The notes under the pieces: model-generated
Databases searched by the model: none
What the model was told of the DNA's origin: nothing
What the model saw: the letters and a program-made list of their open reading frames with translations, nothing else
Made by a program: the position numbers and the translations under genes
NCBI GenBank assembly: GCA_046756985.1
Contig: JBHHXG010000070.1
Location: forward strand, 1 to 7,693
Origin: JBHHXG01 sp046756985
GTDB lineage: Bacteria > Pseudomonadota > Zetaproteobacteria > Mariprofundales > Mariprofundaceae
DNA length: 7,693 nucleotides
Direction of reading: 5' to 3'
In this document: in pieces, positions 1 to 6,270 of the stretch
Layout: each line of letters opens with the position of its first letter
How positions within the stretch are numbered: position 1 is the first letter of the stretch

Positions 1-326
1 ATGATCTTGCCAGCAAAGCGCTGCACAAACTCCGAGGACAGGATGCGCATGTAGCCTGCCAGCGCAATCCATTCACAACCGGCTTTTTCAATCACATCGG
101 CACAGGCCGCATCAAAGGCGGCACGATCCGCAAAGTCCTTCGGATTGATGTGTTCGACAATCGGAACACCTGCATCGCGGGCGATTGCCAGCGCCGGTGC
201 ATCGGCCTTGTCCGAAATGACCACTTCAACCTGAACCGGACACTCGCCTTTTTTCGCAGCATCCAGAATGGCCTTCAGATTTGAGCCACGGCCGCTGGCC
301 ATGACGGCAATTTTCACAGGGATCAC
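1..326 (-). CDS. purN: Phosphoribosylglycinamide formyltransferase (PurN), N-terminal part, cut by window edge
   Basis: The minus-strand frame is open from 326 to the window edge and gives 108 complete codons. It would encode GAR transformylase, the cytosolic enzyme that moves a formyl group from 10-formyl-tetrahydrofolate to GAR in step 3 of de novo purine synthesis. Visible family features are the first beta strand and phosphate-binding loop (KIAVMASGRGSNL, residues 5-17), the ISDKADA segment (37-43) and the strand AGYMRIL (90-96). The sequence ends just before the expected NIHPSLLP motif, which carries the catalytic Asn and His, so those residues cannot be checked. The chosen GTG start at 326-324 directly follows the purM stop (TAA, 329-327) and has AGGA at 336-333, 6 nt upstream. 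A second GTG at 317-315 would give the more family-like start VKIAV but has no ribosome site. The product is confident; the exact start is not. Confidence 0.93.
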   Translation of the reverse strand, partial: MIPVKIAVMASGRGSNLKAILDAAKKGECPVQVEVVISDKADAPALAIARDAGVPIVEHINPKDFADRAAFDAACADVIEKAGCEWIALAGYMRILSSEFVQRFAGKI

Positions 327-1376
327 TTAAAGTCCTGACAGAATAACTGGTTCGGCGCTGCGCTTCTTTATGCTGCCGATGCGATACGTCTGCTCGCCGG
401 TATCTTCCAGCAACGCTTCGGCCTGGATGGCCTCACTCTCTGGCAGGATGGCGACAAAACCGATGCCCATGTTAAACGTCCTGTAGCGCTCTTCCGGCGC
501 GACATCGGCAAAGCCCAGCAGATACTCAAATGCCGGCGGCACCGGCCAGCTCGATACATCCACATGCGCGGCCAGAGATGCCGGCAGAATACGTTCGAGA
601 TTGTCGAACATGCCACCGCCGGTGATATGGGAAAAACCATGCACCTTCACGTCATTGCGCATCAGTGATTTGACCGCCGGTACATACAACCGCGTCGGCG
701 CCAGCACTTCATTCACCGCCGGACTGCTATCCGGAAGAATATCGTTCTGCAGGTCTGCGTGTCCGAGTTCGATTAGCCTGCGGACCATCGAATAGCCATT
801 GGAATGCGGACCGCTGGAGGCAAGGCCAAGAATCACATCGCCTTCGGCAATATTTGAACCATCAATGATCCGGACGCGATCCACGATGCCGACTGAAAAA
901 CCGCCAATATCATAATGGCCGGGCCGGTACATGCCCGGCATTTCCGCCGTCTCGCCGCCAATCAGCGCACACTCACAGACACAGCAGGCAGCAGCAACGC
1001 CTTCGACGACGCCGGCCAGCGTTTCATCATCCAGTTTGCCGGTCGCCAGATAATCAAGGAAAAACAGCGGTTCGGCACCCTGCGCGGCGATATCGTTGAC
1101 GCACATAGCCACCACATCCTGACCTGCCACATGCGGCAGGCCGTGCTGCTGAAGAAGCAACAGCTTTGTGCCGACGCCATCGGTGGATGAAACGAGCACG
1201 GGCTCTTCAAGGCCGGAAAAATCGGCCCGAAACAGGCCGCCGAAACCGCCCAGCCCCCCCATTACCTCGGGACGGATGGTGGAAGAAACTGCCTGTTTAA
1301 TGCGGCTAACAAAGGCATTGCCCGCATCAATGTCCACGCCACATTCAGCGTAGCTCAGCGAAGGCTTCTTGCTCAC
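327..1376 (-). CDS. purM: Phosphoribosylformylglycinamidine cyclo-ligase (AIR synthetase, PurM)
   Basis: This 349-residue protein (E. coli PurM is about 345) catalyses ATP-dependent ring closure of FGAM to AIR, step 5 of purine synthesis, in the cytosol. Family motifs appear in order: SYAECGVDIDAGN (8-20), the glycine-rich GGLGGFGGLF (40-49), STDGVGTK (64-71), CVNDI (92-96), GGETAEMPGMY (140-150), GPHSNGYSMVR (189-199) and HITGGG (240-245). The start is GTG at 1376-1374, with AGGG at 1387-1384 overlapping the gyrB stop and a 7-nt spacer; no start further downstream keeps the N-terminal SYAECGVD motif. It lies 9 bp behind gyrB and abuts purN, so it is probably co-transcribed with both. A small oddity is two extra cysteines (C132, C134) between the two that family members commonly have (C131, C136), giving a CCVCEC stretch before the GGETAEMP motif. 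Confidence 0.97.
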   Translation of the reverse strand: MSKKPSLSYAECGVDIDAGNAFVSRIKQAVSSTIRPEVMGGLGGFGGLFRADFSGLEEPVLVSSTDGVGTKLLLLQQHGLPHVAGQDVVAMCVNDIAAQGAEPLFFLDYLATGKLDDETLAGVVEGVAAACCVCECALIGGETAEMPGMYRPGHYDIGGFSVGIVDRVRIIDGSNIAEGDVILGLASSGPHSNGYSMVRRLIELGHADLQNDILPDSSPAVNEVLAPTRLYVPAVKSLMRNDVKVHGFSHITGGGMFDNLERILPASLAAHVDVSSWPVPPAFEYLLGFADVAPEERYRTFNMGIGFVAILPESEAIQAEALLEDTGEQTYRIGSIKKRSAEPVILSGL

Positions 1377-1385
1377 GATATCGCC

Positions 1386-3809
1386 CTAGATATCAAGGTT
1401 GCGAACCTTCAGGGCATTGTCCTGGATAAAATTACGCCTGGGTTCCACGGCATCGCCCATTAATGTGGAAAAGGTTTCATCGGCAGCCACCGCATCTTCG
1501 AGGCTGACCTGCAACAGTGTGCGCACCTCCGGATCCATTGTCGTTTCCCACAACTGTTCCGGATCCATCTCGCCCAGGCCCTTGTAGCGCTGAATATTCA
1601 GCCCTTTGCGCCCTTCCGCATCAATGACCTCGGCAAGATCATCATAATGAGAGACCGGCCAGCGCCGGTCGCCATGCTCAAGCCAGGCCCCCTCGCCAAC
1701 CAGCGTCTGGACATGCGTGCATAGATTCTGTGCCTCGGAAAACTCCGCCGTGCCGATCAAGTCCTTGTCCAGCCATGATGCCATGATGCGGCCATGATCA
1801 CGGCGCTTGAAGGCAACCCGCCATGCGCCCTGTTCGCTGTCTTCATGCAGTGCCCAGTCCAGTGTTTCATCAACACGGGATAAACCCTCGAATGCTGCCG
1901 ATACTTTTTGCATGCGTGCTTCGAGGCGGTCCTTGCGGCGCATCGTCGCCAGATCGATTTTCCCTGTTTCGAGAATGAGTCTTAGCACCTCGGCATCAAT
2001 GCGCTGTGACAACCGCCTGCGCAGCTGCTGCAAGCGGTGGATGCTGCGTACAGCCGTTTGCAGGCGCTCGCCGGTGACTGGCTTGGCCCCTTTTGCAGGA
2101 TAATAGGCCTTGTTCTCTGCACCATGTTCCATCAAAAACTCGAACAGATCATCGTCTGATGAAACATAACGCCCCTTTTTGCCACGCATGACGCGATACA
2201 GTGGCGGCTGTGCAATATACAAATGGCCGCGCTCAACCAGTTCGGTCATTTGCCGGTAAAAGAAAGTCAGTAGCAGCGTCAGGATATGCGACCCATCCAC
2301 ATCGGCATCGGTCATGATGATCACCTTGTGATAACGCAACTTGGCAACGTCAAAATCGTCCTTGCCGATACCGGTGCCAAGCGCTGTGATCATCGTGCCG
2401 ATTTCCTGACTGGACAACATTTTGTCAAAACGCGCCTTTTCAACATTCAGAATCTTGCCCTTCAATGGCAAAATAGCCTGAAAACGGCGATCCCGCCCCT
2501 GTTTGGCTGAGCCGCCAGCCGAATCACCCTCAACCAGGAACACTTCACTGCCTGCCGGATCTTTCTCCTGACAATCGGCCAGCTTTCCCGGCAGGCTGGA
2601 GATATCCAGCGCCCCTTTTCTGCGCGTCAGATCGCGTGCCTTGCGGGCCGCATCCCTGGCCGAAGCCGCCTCAATCACCTTGCCGATGATGCGCTTGGCC
2701 TCCTTCGGATGCTCTTCAATCCATTCGCTGAATTTCTCGGCTACGCACGACTCAACAGCGGGGCGCACCTCACTGGAAACCAGCTTGTCCTTGGTTTGCG
2801 ATGAAAACTTCGGATCCGGTACTTTAACGGATAACACGGCGGTCAGGCCTTCACGGCAATCCTCTCCAGTCAGTGAAATCTTATGCTTCTTCAGCAAATC
2901 ATTGGCCTGGGCGTAATTATTGACACAGCGTGTCAGTGCCGAACGGAAACCGGCAAGATGCGTACCGCCATCACGCTGGGGAATATTATTTGTGAAACAG
3001 AATACGTTCTCCTGATAGGCATCGGTCCACTGCATGGACAGCTCGACGGCGATATCATCCTTTTCCGCACGGATTGCGATGCATTCTGAATGCAGCGCAT
3101 TCCGGGTGCGATTCAGGTGTTCAACAAAGGCAGTGATGCCGCCCTCATATTCAAATGCCTGACGATTATCGGTGCGCTCGTCAAATACCTCGATGTGCAC
3201 ACCGCTGTTTAAAAAAGACAGTTCACGCAGGCGCGCTGACAGAATATCAAATGACATTTTCCGGTGGCCGAAAACATCCAGACTCGGAAGGAACCGAACT
3301 TCCGTACCCGTACCCTTGGCGTCGCCGATTTCCTTCAGCGGCTCATCCGGAACGCCCATATGATATTTCTGGAAATGCACCTTGCCTTTGCGACGAATAA
3401 CCAGTTCCAGTGATTCAGACAGGGCGTTGACAACCGAAACACCGACGCCATGCAGACCGCCGGATACCTTGTAGGAATTATTATCGAATTTCCCGCCTGC
3501 ATGCAGCACGGTCATAATGACTTCCGCCGCCGAGCGCCCTTCTTCCGGGTGTATATCAACTGGAATACCGCGGCCATTATCGCGCACGGTTACTGAATCA
3601 TCTGAATGAATGATCACTTCGATCTTGTCACAGTGGCCGGCCAGCGCTTCGTCAATGGAGTTATCCACAACCTCAAACACCATATGATGCAGGCCCGTAC
3701 CATCATCGGTATCACCGATATACATACCCGGCCGCTTGCGAACTGCGTCCAGCCCGCGTAACACCTTGATGCTTTCGGCACCATATGCCGCTTTTTCAGG
3801 AGCACTCAT
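1386..3809 (-). CDS. gyrB: DNA gyrase subunit B (ATPase subunit)
   Basis: This is the ATPase subunit of type IIA topoisomerase, which with GyrA introduces negative supercoils into DNA. At 807 residues it is close to E. coli GyrB (804) and includes the long insertion (roughly 560-730) found in Gram-negative gyrases. The GHKL ATPase domain shows FEVVDNS (45-51), DNGRGIP (77-83) and the lid GGLHGVGVSVVNALS (117-131). The transducer has QTKDKL (338-343), with the ATP-contacting Lys at 340. The TOPRIM domain has EGDSAGGSAKQGR (427-439), LPLKGKILN (447-455) and DADVDGSH (501-508), with the Mg-binding acidic residues intact. The tail has IQRYKGLGEMDP (739-750). The ATG at 3809 overlaps the recF stop as ATGA, with GGAGG 7 nt upstream. 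The Asp of EGDS and the Lys of LPLKGKI, positions linked to quinolone resistance in other bacteria, have the usual wild-type residues. GyrB rather than ParE is supported by the recF neighbour and the long insertion. Confidence 0.99.
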   Translation of the reverse strand: MSAPEKAAYGAESIKVLRGLDAVRKRPGMYIGDTDDGTGLHHMVFEVVDNSIDEALAGHCDKIEVIIHSDDSVTVRDNGRGIPVDIHPEEGRSAAEVIMTVLHAGGKFDNNSYKVSGGLHGVGVSVVNALSESLELVIRRKGKVHFQKYHMGVPDEPLKEIGDAKGTGTEVRFLPSLDVFGHRKMSFDILSARLRELSFLNSGVHIEVFDERTDNRQAFEYEGGITAFVEHLNRTRNALHSECIAIRAEKDDIAVELSMQWTDAYQENVFCFTNNIPQRDGGTHLAGFRSALTRCVNNYAQANDLLKKHKISLTGEDCREGLTAVLSVKVPDPKFSSQTKDKLVSSEVRPAVESCVAEKFSEWIEEHPKEAKRIIGKVIEAASARDAARKARDLTRRKGALDISSLPGKLADCQEKDPAGSEVFLVEGDSAGGSAKQGRDRRFQAILPLKGKILNVEKARFDKMLSSQEIGTMITALGTGIGKDDFDVAKLRYHKVIIMTDADVDGSHILTLLLTFFYRQMTELVERGHLYIAQPPLYRVMRGKKGRYVSSDDDLFEFLMEHGAENKAYYPAKGAKPVTGERLQTAVRSIHRLQQLRRRLSQRIDAEVLRLILETGKIDLATMRRKDRLEARMQKVSAAFEGLSRVDETLDWALHEDSEQGAWRVAFKRRDHGRIMASWLDKDLIGTAEFSEAQNLCTHVQTLVGEGAWLEHGDRRWPVSHYDDLAEVIDAEGRKGLNIQRYKGLGEMDPEQLWETTMDPEVRTLLQVSLEDAVAADETFSTLMGDAVEPRRNFIQDNALKVRNLDI
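3661..3669 (+). promoter_or_regulatory. Exact DnaA-box match inside gyrB
   Basis: TTATCCACA, the strong form of the DnaA box, is read on the plus strand, opposite in orientation to the boxes near dnaN. It lies over the conserved ATP-site codons for Val-Val-Asp-Asn (VVDNS) of gyrB, so protein conservation alone could create it. Binding by DnaA is possible but unproven. Confidence 0.3.
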
Positions 3810-4936
3810 GCTGCTTCCTCCATATCTGTTGCAAGCACAATAGGTCCTGTTTCGCTCACAAGACCATGATCCGTCAGTTCATGTGTATGGATATCCACAT
3901 CCTGAGGGATATGAATACCGCTGGGTGCTGTCATTAGCACTTGTCCACAGAATGTCGACAGCCGATGCAATAAACGCTTCTGCCGCTCAGGATCAAGCGC
4001 CTCCAGACAGTCATCCAGAAGCAAGGCTGGCATCAACTGACGATGCTGTACCCGTAGCGCACATTCTGCCATCTTTAGGGCGATAGCCGCCAGCTTTTGC
4101 TGACTGCGCGAACCCGCATTGCGGATCTCCCGCTGCTGATAAATCATCCGGATACGATCGCAATGTGGTCCAAAGCGCAGACCACCGATGCGCGCATCAT
4201 CCTGCCTGCGCCCCTGCAGGCGTGATAGCCACATCTGCTTATCATAATCAGGCGCCTGCATTTCCAGACATAATGGTGTTTCCGTGAGCATCTCTTCGGT
4301 CGCCAGATGGCTGTTGAGCTCTTCGATGAGAATCTGGCGCGCCTGCACAATGATCATACCATGAGCTACAATCTGATGCTCCCAGCCATCCAGCTCATCC
4401 CACCCTGATCCACGCCTTAATATACGGCTGCGCTGCATCACAGCGCGTAGATAACGCTGATAATCTATGGCTATACCCTGATGACAAACCATCATCAGAC
4501 CGTCAAGCCAATGGCGCCGCTCATTGGGTAGACCATCCACCAGTCTTCGTCCCTGGGGCGCTTCAACAAGCACAGGAAGCGTCCCAGTCAGATCCTTACG
4601 GCGCTGAATGCTTTTCCCCTGCAGAAAGATTTCGGTTTTCCCCTGCTTGCCCCGAATATTGACATACATCGGGCCATAACGATGCCAGACACCATTGATC
4701 TGGAACTGATTTTCACCCCGGCGAACCAGCAATGGATCTCTGGCCTGCCTGAATGAACGACCATGCGCCATCATATAAGCCGCTTCAAGCAAGGTTGTTT
4801 TTCCACTGCCGTTGCAGCCCGTCAACATATTCAGCTGCGACCCACAGTTCCATTGTATATCGGCGTGACAACGCAGGTTTTTTACCCGGATGTCTCGGAT
4901 GATGAGACTGGCTGCGGTATGTTGGGCCTGTGTCAT
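3806..4936 (-). CDS. recF: DNA replication and repair protein RecF
   Basis: RecF is an SMC-like ABC ATPase that binds gapped DNA and, with RecO and RecR, loads RecA at stalled forks. From the ATG at 4936 it has 376 residues, slightly longer than E. coli RecF (357). The frame also opens at a TTG at 4954 that overlaps the dnaN stop. Numbered from that TTG, the motifs are Walker A GCNGSGKTT (46-54) followed by LLEAAYMMAHGRSFR, the segment LVDGLPNERRHWLD (138-151), an ABC signature GSRSQQK (281-287), Walker B ALLLDD (310-315) and D-loop EALD (318-321). I prefer the ATG because RecF usually begins only a few residues before the first strand (here LIIRDIRV); neither start has a well-spaced Shine-Dalgarno, so coupling to dnaN is likely. 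The protein is divergent: the usual GPHRDD motif reads GPHCDR. It sits between dnaN and gyrB, the standard position. Confidence 0.95.
   Translation of the reverse strand: MTQAQHTAASLIIRDIRVKNLRCHADIQWNCGSQLNMLTGCNGSGKTTLLEAAYMMAHGRSFRQARDPLLVRRGENQFQINGVWHRYGPMYVNIRGKQGKTEIFLQGKSIQRRKDLTGTLPVLVEAPQGRRLVDGLPNERRHWLDGLMMVCHQGIAIDYQRYLRAVMQRSRILRRGSGWDELDGWEHQIVAHGMIIVQARQILIEELNSHLATEEMLTETPLCLEMQAPDYDKQMWLSRLQGRRQDDARIGGLRFGPHCDRIRMIYQQREIRNAGSRSQQKLAAIALKMAECALRVQHRQLMPALLLDDCLEALDPERQKRLLHRLSTFCGQVLMTAPSGIHIPQDVDIHTHELTDHGLVSETGPIVLATDMEEAA
3817..3821 (-). promoter_or_regulatory. Ribosome binding site of gyrB
   Basis: GGAGG on the minus strand, 7 nt before the gyrB ATG, lies inside the last codons of recF. 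It is the strongest Shine-Dalgarno among the genes here, and it fixes the ATGA-overlap start of gyrB. Confidence 0.85.
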
Positions 4937-4950
4937 GCTGTATGGGCGAC

Positions 4951-6054
4951 TCAAATCCTCATCGGCATAATGACATAACAGGAACCATCTTTCCCTTCTT
5001 CATGCAGCAGCACCGGTGAAAGTTCATCCTTGAGTTTTACGCTGACATGTTCGCTATGCATAACACCCAGAACATCACGAAGATAACGGCCGTTAAAACC
5101 GATAGAAACTTCCTGGCCAGCATAATCTGCCTCGACCAACTCCTCGGCTTCTTCCTGTTCAGTATTGTGTGCCGAGATATGCACACCCTGATCCGAAAAC
5201 TGCAATTTCACATCATGGGTGAATTCATTGGCAACAATCATACTTCGCCGTAATACCTGATCGAGGCTCGAACGGTTGATGAGCATGGTTGCCGGGTTAT
5301 CTGATGGAATGACGTCGTCATATGCAGGGAAACGGGCATCAATCAGTTTGGTGCTTAAACTGTGTTCACCACAGACCAGACGCAGCTGGCGTTCACCCAG
5401 ATACAGTTCGATCTGGCTATCCACCTCTTCTGCAAGGCGCCGTATCTCCATTACAGCCTTGCGGGGAACAATACACTGGCAGGGTGCAAGCTCCTGCTGC
5501 AAATGCCGTTTTGTTAACGCCAACCTGTGACCGTCGGTGGCAACAAGATGTAAATACTGATTCTTGTCGATTTCAAACAGCGTGCCAGTCAGGTATTTCC
5601 GGGTTTCGTCCTGTGACATCGCAAAACTGGTCGCGGCAATCATGGCCGCCAAGTCAGGGCCGGAGAGATTTACGCTTACCGTGCTTTCATCTTCGCTGAT
5701 CGACGGATAATCATCGGCGGGCAATGTGGATAAACGGAATTTTGCCCGACCGCTGCGGATGTGCATGAACGCATCTTCGACGATTTCAAGATCCACATCA
5801 TTGTCTGGATCAAGTTCCTTGATGATATCAAACAGCTTTCGCGCTGAGACTGTGGCTGCACCTGGCGTCTGGACTGACGCTTGTACCTGGGTTCTGATGC
5901 CCACTTCAAGATCCGTTGCCGTCATATGCAAGATATCATCGGATGCCTGCAAAAGGATATTGGACAAAATAGGAACGGTATGCCGTTTTTCAACAATATT
6001 TTGACAGCGCTGCACACTTTGCAAAATGGAGTGCCTTGGCAGGGTGATTTTCAT
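4951..6054 (-). CDS. dnaN: DNA polymerase III beta subunit (sliding clamp)
   Basis: This is the ring-shaped homodimeric clamp that tethers DNA polymerase III and other enzymes to DNA. At 367 residues it nearly equals E. coli DnaN (366), giving three clamp domains of about 120 residues each (about 1-120, 128-245, 246-367). Recognisable segments are MKITLPRHSIL (1-11), HTVPILSNILL (25-35), ATDGHRLAL (172-180), RFPAYDDVIP (241-250) and the C-terminus VIMPMRI. That C-terminus contributes to the hydrophobic pocket that binds clamp-interacting peptides, and it is near-identical to the E. coli ending MPMRL. The ATG at 6054 is supported by AGGAG 5 nt upstream. It is the first gene after the putative oriC and leads the dnaN-recF-gyrB-purM-purN run. 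Its coding sequence contains an exact DnaA box at 5725-5733. Confidence 0.99.
   Translation of the reverse strand: MKITLPRHSILQSVQRCQNIVEKRHTVPILSNILLQASDDILHMTATDLEVGIRTQVQASVQTPGAATVSARKLFDIIKELDPDNDVDLEIVEDAFMHIRSGRAKFRLSTLPADDYPSISEDESTVSVNLSGPDLAAMIAATSFAMSQDETRKYLTGTLFEIDKNQYLHLVATDGHRLALTKRHLQQELAPCQCIVPRKAVMEIRRLAEEVDSQIELYLGERQLRLVCGEHSLSTKLIDARFPAYDDVIPSDNPATMLINRSSLDQVLRRSMIVANEFTHDVKLQFSDQGVHISAHNTEQEEAEELVEADYAGQEVSIGFNGRYLRDVLGVMHSEHVSVKLKDELSPVLLHEEGKDGSCYVIMPMRI
5725..5733 (-). promoter_or_regulatory. Exact DnaA-box match inside dnaN
   Basis: The minus strand reads TTATCCACA over dnaN codons 109-111 (Leu-Ser-Thr). It has the same orientation as the intergenic boxes, 384 bp downstream of the nearest one. 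The Leu is encoded by TTA in an otherwise CTG-leaning gene. It could be an outlying origin or titration site, or chance. Confidence 0.4.
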
Positions 6055-6059
6055 TCCAT

Positions 6060-6064
6060 CTCCT
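6060..6064 (-). promoter_or_regulatory. Ribosome binding site of dnaN
   Basis: AGGAG on the minus strand, 5 nt before the dnaN ATG. It confirms the start that gives the full-length clamp N-terminus MKITLPRHS. Confidence 0.8.
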
Positions 6065-6070
6065 CTTCTT

Positions 6071-6084
6071 AAAAAACCTTTTTT
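6071..6084. repeat. Short inverted repeat in the AT-rich element
   Basis: A perfect 6-bp inverted repeat, AAAAAA and TTTTTT, around CC. It sits 17-30 bp before the dnaN start. It is too weak and GC-poor to be a terminator stem; it more likely reflects easy melting. Confidence 0.6.
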
Positions 6085-6095
6085 ATATCCATATA
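6084..6095. repeat. Second short inverted repeat in the AT-rich element
   Basis: TATAT and ATATA around CC, a 5-bp perfect inverted repeat that shares one base with the preceding A/T repeat. Two tandem repeats with the same CC centre are visible here; function is unknown and chance is possible in such AT-rich sequence. Confidence 0.5.
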
Positions 6096-6106
6096 TTCAG
6101 TCATCA

Positions 6107-6116
6107 TAGTAGGGCC
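6107..6116 (-). promoter_or_regulatory. GC spacer plus DnaA-trio-like triplets
   Basis: Directly after the box TTATCCACA, the minus strand reads GGCC and then CTA CTA. These fit the DnaA-trio pattern (3'-[G/A]A[T/A]-5' on the complementary strand), which guides DnaA onto single-stranded DNA. The triplets that follow (TGA TGA CTG) do not fit, so only the two box-proximal trios are clear. Confidence 0.55.
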
Positions 6117-6125
6117 TGTGGATAA
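6117..6125 (-). promoter_or_regulatory. DnaA box TTATCCACA (box 1, next to GC spacer)
   Basis: An exact match on the minus strand to the strongest known DnaA-box sequence. It directly abuts the next box with no gap, same orientation, and faces the GC spacer and AT-rich element. Confidence 0.88.
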
Positions 6126-6134
6126 TGTGTATAA
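6126..6134 (-). promoter_or_regulatory. DnaA box TTATACACA (box 2)
   Basis: An exact TTATNCACA match on the minus strand, joined head-to-tail to box 1 so that the two fill 18 contiguous bases. Directly paired boxes of this kind mark the start of DnaA filament formation in several origins. Confidence 0.85.
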
Positions 6135-6179
6135 GTTACAAAAGCAAGCAATTATAAGGTACTGATACACCATCTTCCA

Positions 6180-6188
6180 TGTGAATAA
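6180..6188 (-). promoter_or_regulatory. DnaA box TTATTCACA (box 3)
   Basis: An exact TTATNCACA match on the minus strand, in the same orientation as the paired boxes. Its near edge is 45 bp from them on the dnaA side. Confidence 0.75.
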
Positions 6189-6202
6189 AGCGAGTCTCAG
6201 GC

Positions 6203-6211
6203 TGTGCATTA
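6203..6211 (-). promoter_or_regulatory. Weak DnaA-box-like site TAATGCACA
   Basis: One mismatch (second base) to TTATNCACA, same orientation as the exact boxes and 14 bp beyond box 3. It may be a low-affinity site. Confidence 0.4.
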
Positions 6212-6232
6212 TATGTGGTGTAAATACATATA
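6210..6232. repeat. AT-rich inverted repeat between dnaA and dnaN
   Basis: TATATGT (6210-6216) and ACATATA (6226-6232) form 7-bp complementary arms around a 9-nt loop. The stem has only one G-C pair and no following T-run, so it is not a convincing dnaA terminator; it may be a second easily melted stretch. Confidence 0.4.
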
Positions 6233-6270
6233 TCATGACTTTACCTGACCATCGTAAAACAACCCCCAAT

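Larger units (their letters stand above)
6069..6100. other. Probable DNA unwinding element (AT-rich)
   Basis: 26 of 32 bases are A or T. The stretch follows the paired DnaA boxes, GGCC spacer and CTA triplets on the dnaN side, where strand opening would be expected. It is built of two short inverted repeats, each around a CC centre: AAAAAA-CC-TTTTTT at 6071-6084 and TATAT-CC-ATATA at 6084-6095. The role is inferred from position and composition. Confidence 0.6.
6103..6131 (-). promoter_or_regulatory. Candidate dnaN promoter overlapping the DnaA boxes
   Basis: On the minus strand a -35-like TACACA (6131-6126, 4 of 6 to TTGACA) and a -10-like TATGAT (6108-6103, 5 of 6 to TATAAT) are separated by 17 nt, putting a transcript start about 40 nt before the dnaN ATG. 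The -35 lies within the box TTATACACA, and the spacer contains all of the box TTATCCACA, so bound DnaA would block or control it. The match is moderate and the AT-rich surroundings make chance hits easy. Confidence 0.35.

Noticed and set aside
1254..1260. Run of seven C (seven G on the coding strand) in purM as a possible phase-variation tract
   Set aside because: It encodes part of the conserved glycine-rich MGGLGGFGG segment, the frame is intact, and an essential-type biosynthetic gene is an unlikely switch; a GGG GGG glycine pair is enough explanation.
3891..3899. ATATCCACA in the recF 3' end as a DnaA box
   Set aside because: One mismatch to the consensus, isolated within coding sequence, and such near-matches are expected several times by chance in this length.
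6214..6222. TGTGGTGTA as another DnaA box
   Set aside because: Three mismatches to the core consensus TGTGNATAA; not supportable.
6069..6269. A 66-codon minus-strand open frame across the dnaA-dnaN gap
   Set aside because: It covers the DnaA boxes and AT-rich element, has no ribosome site or recognisable domain, and its composition simply reflects AT-rich DNA; non-coding origin sequence explains the stretch better.
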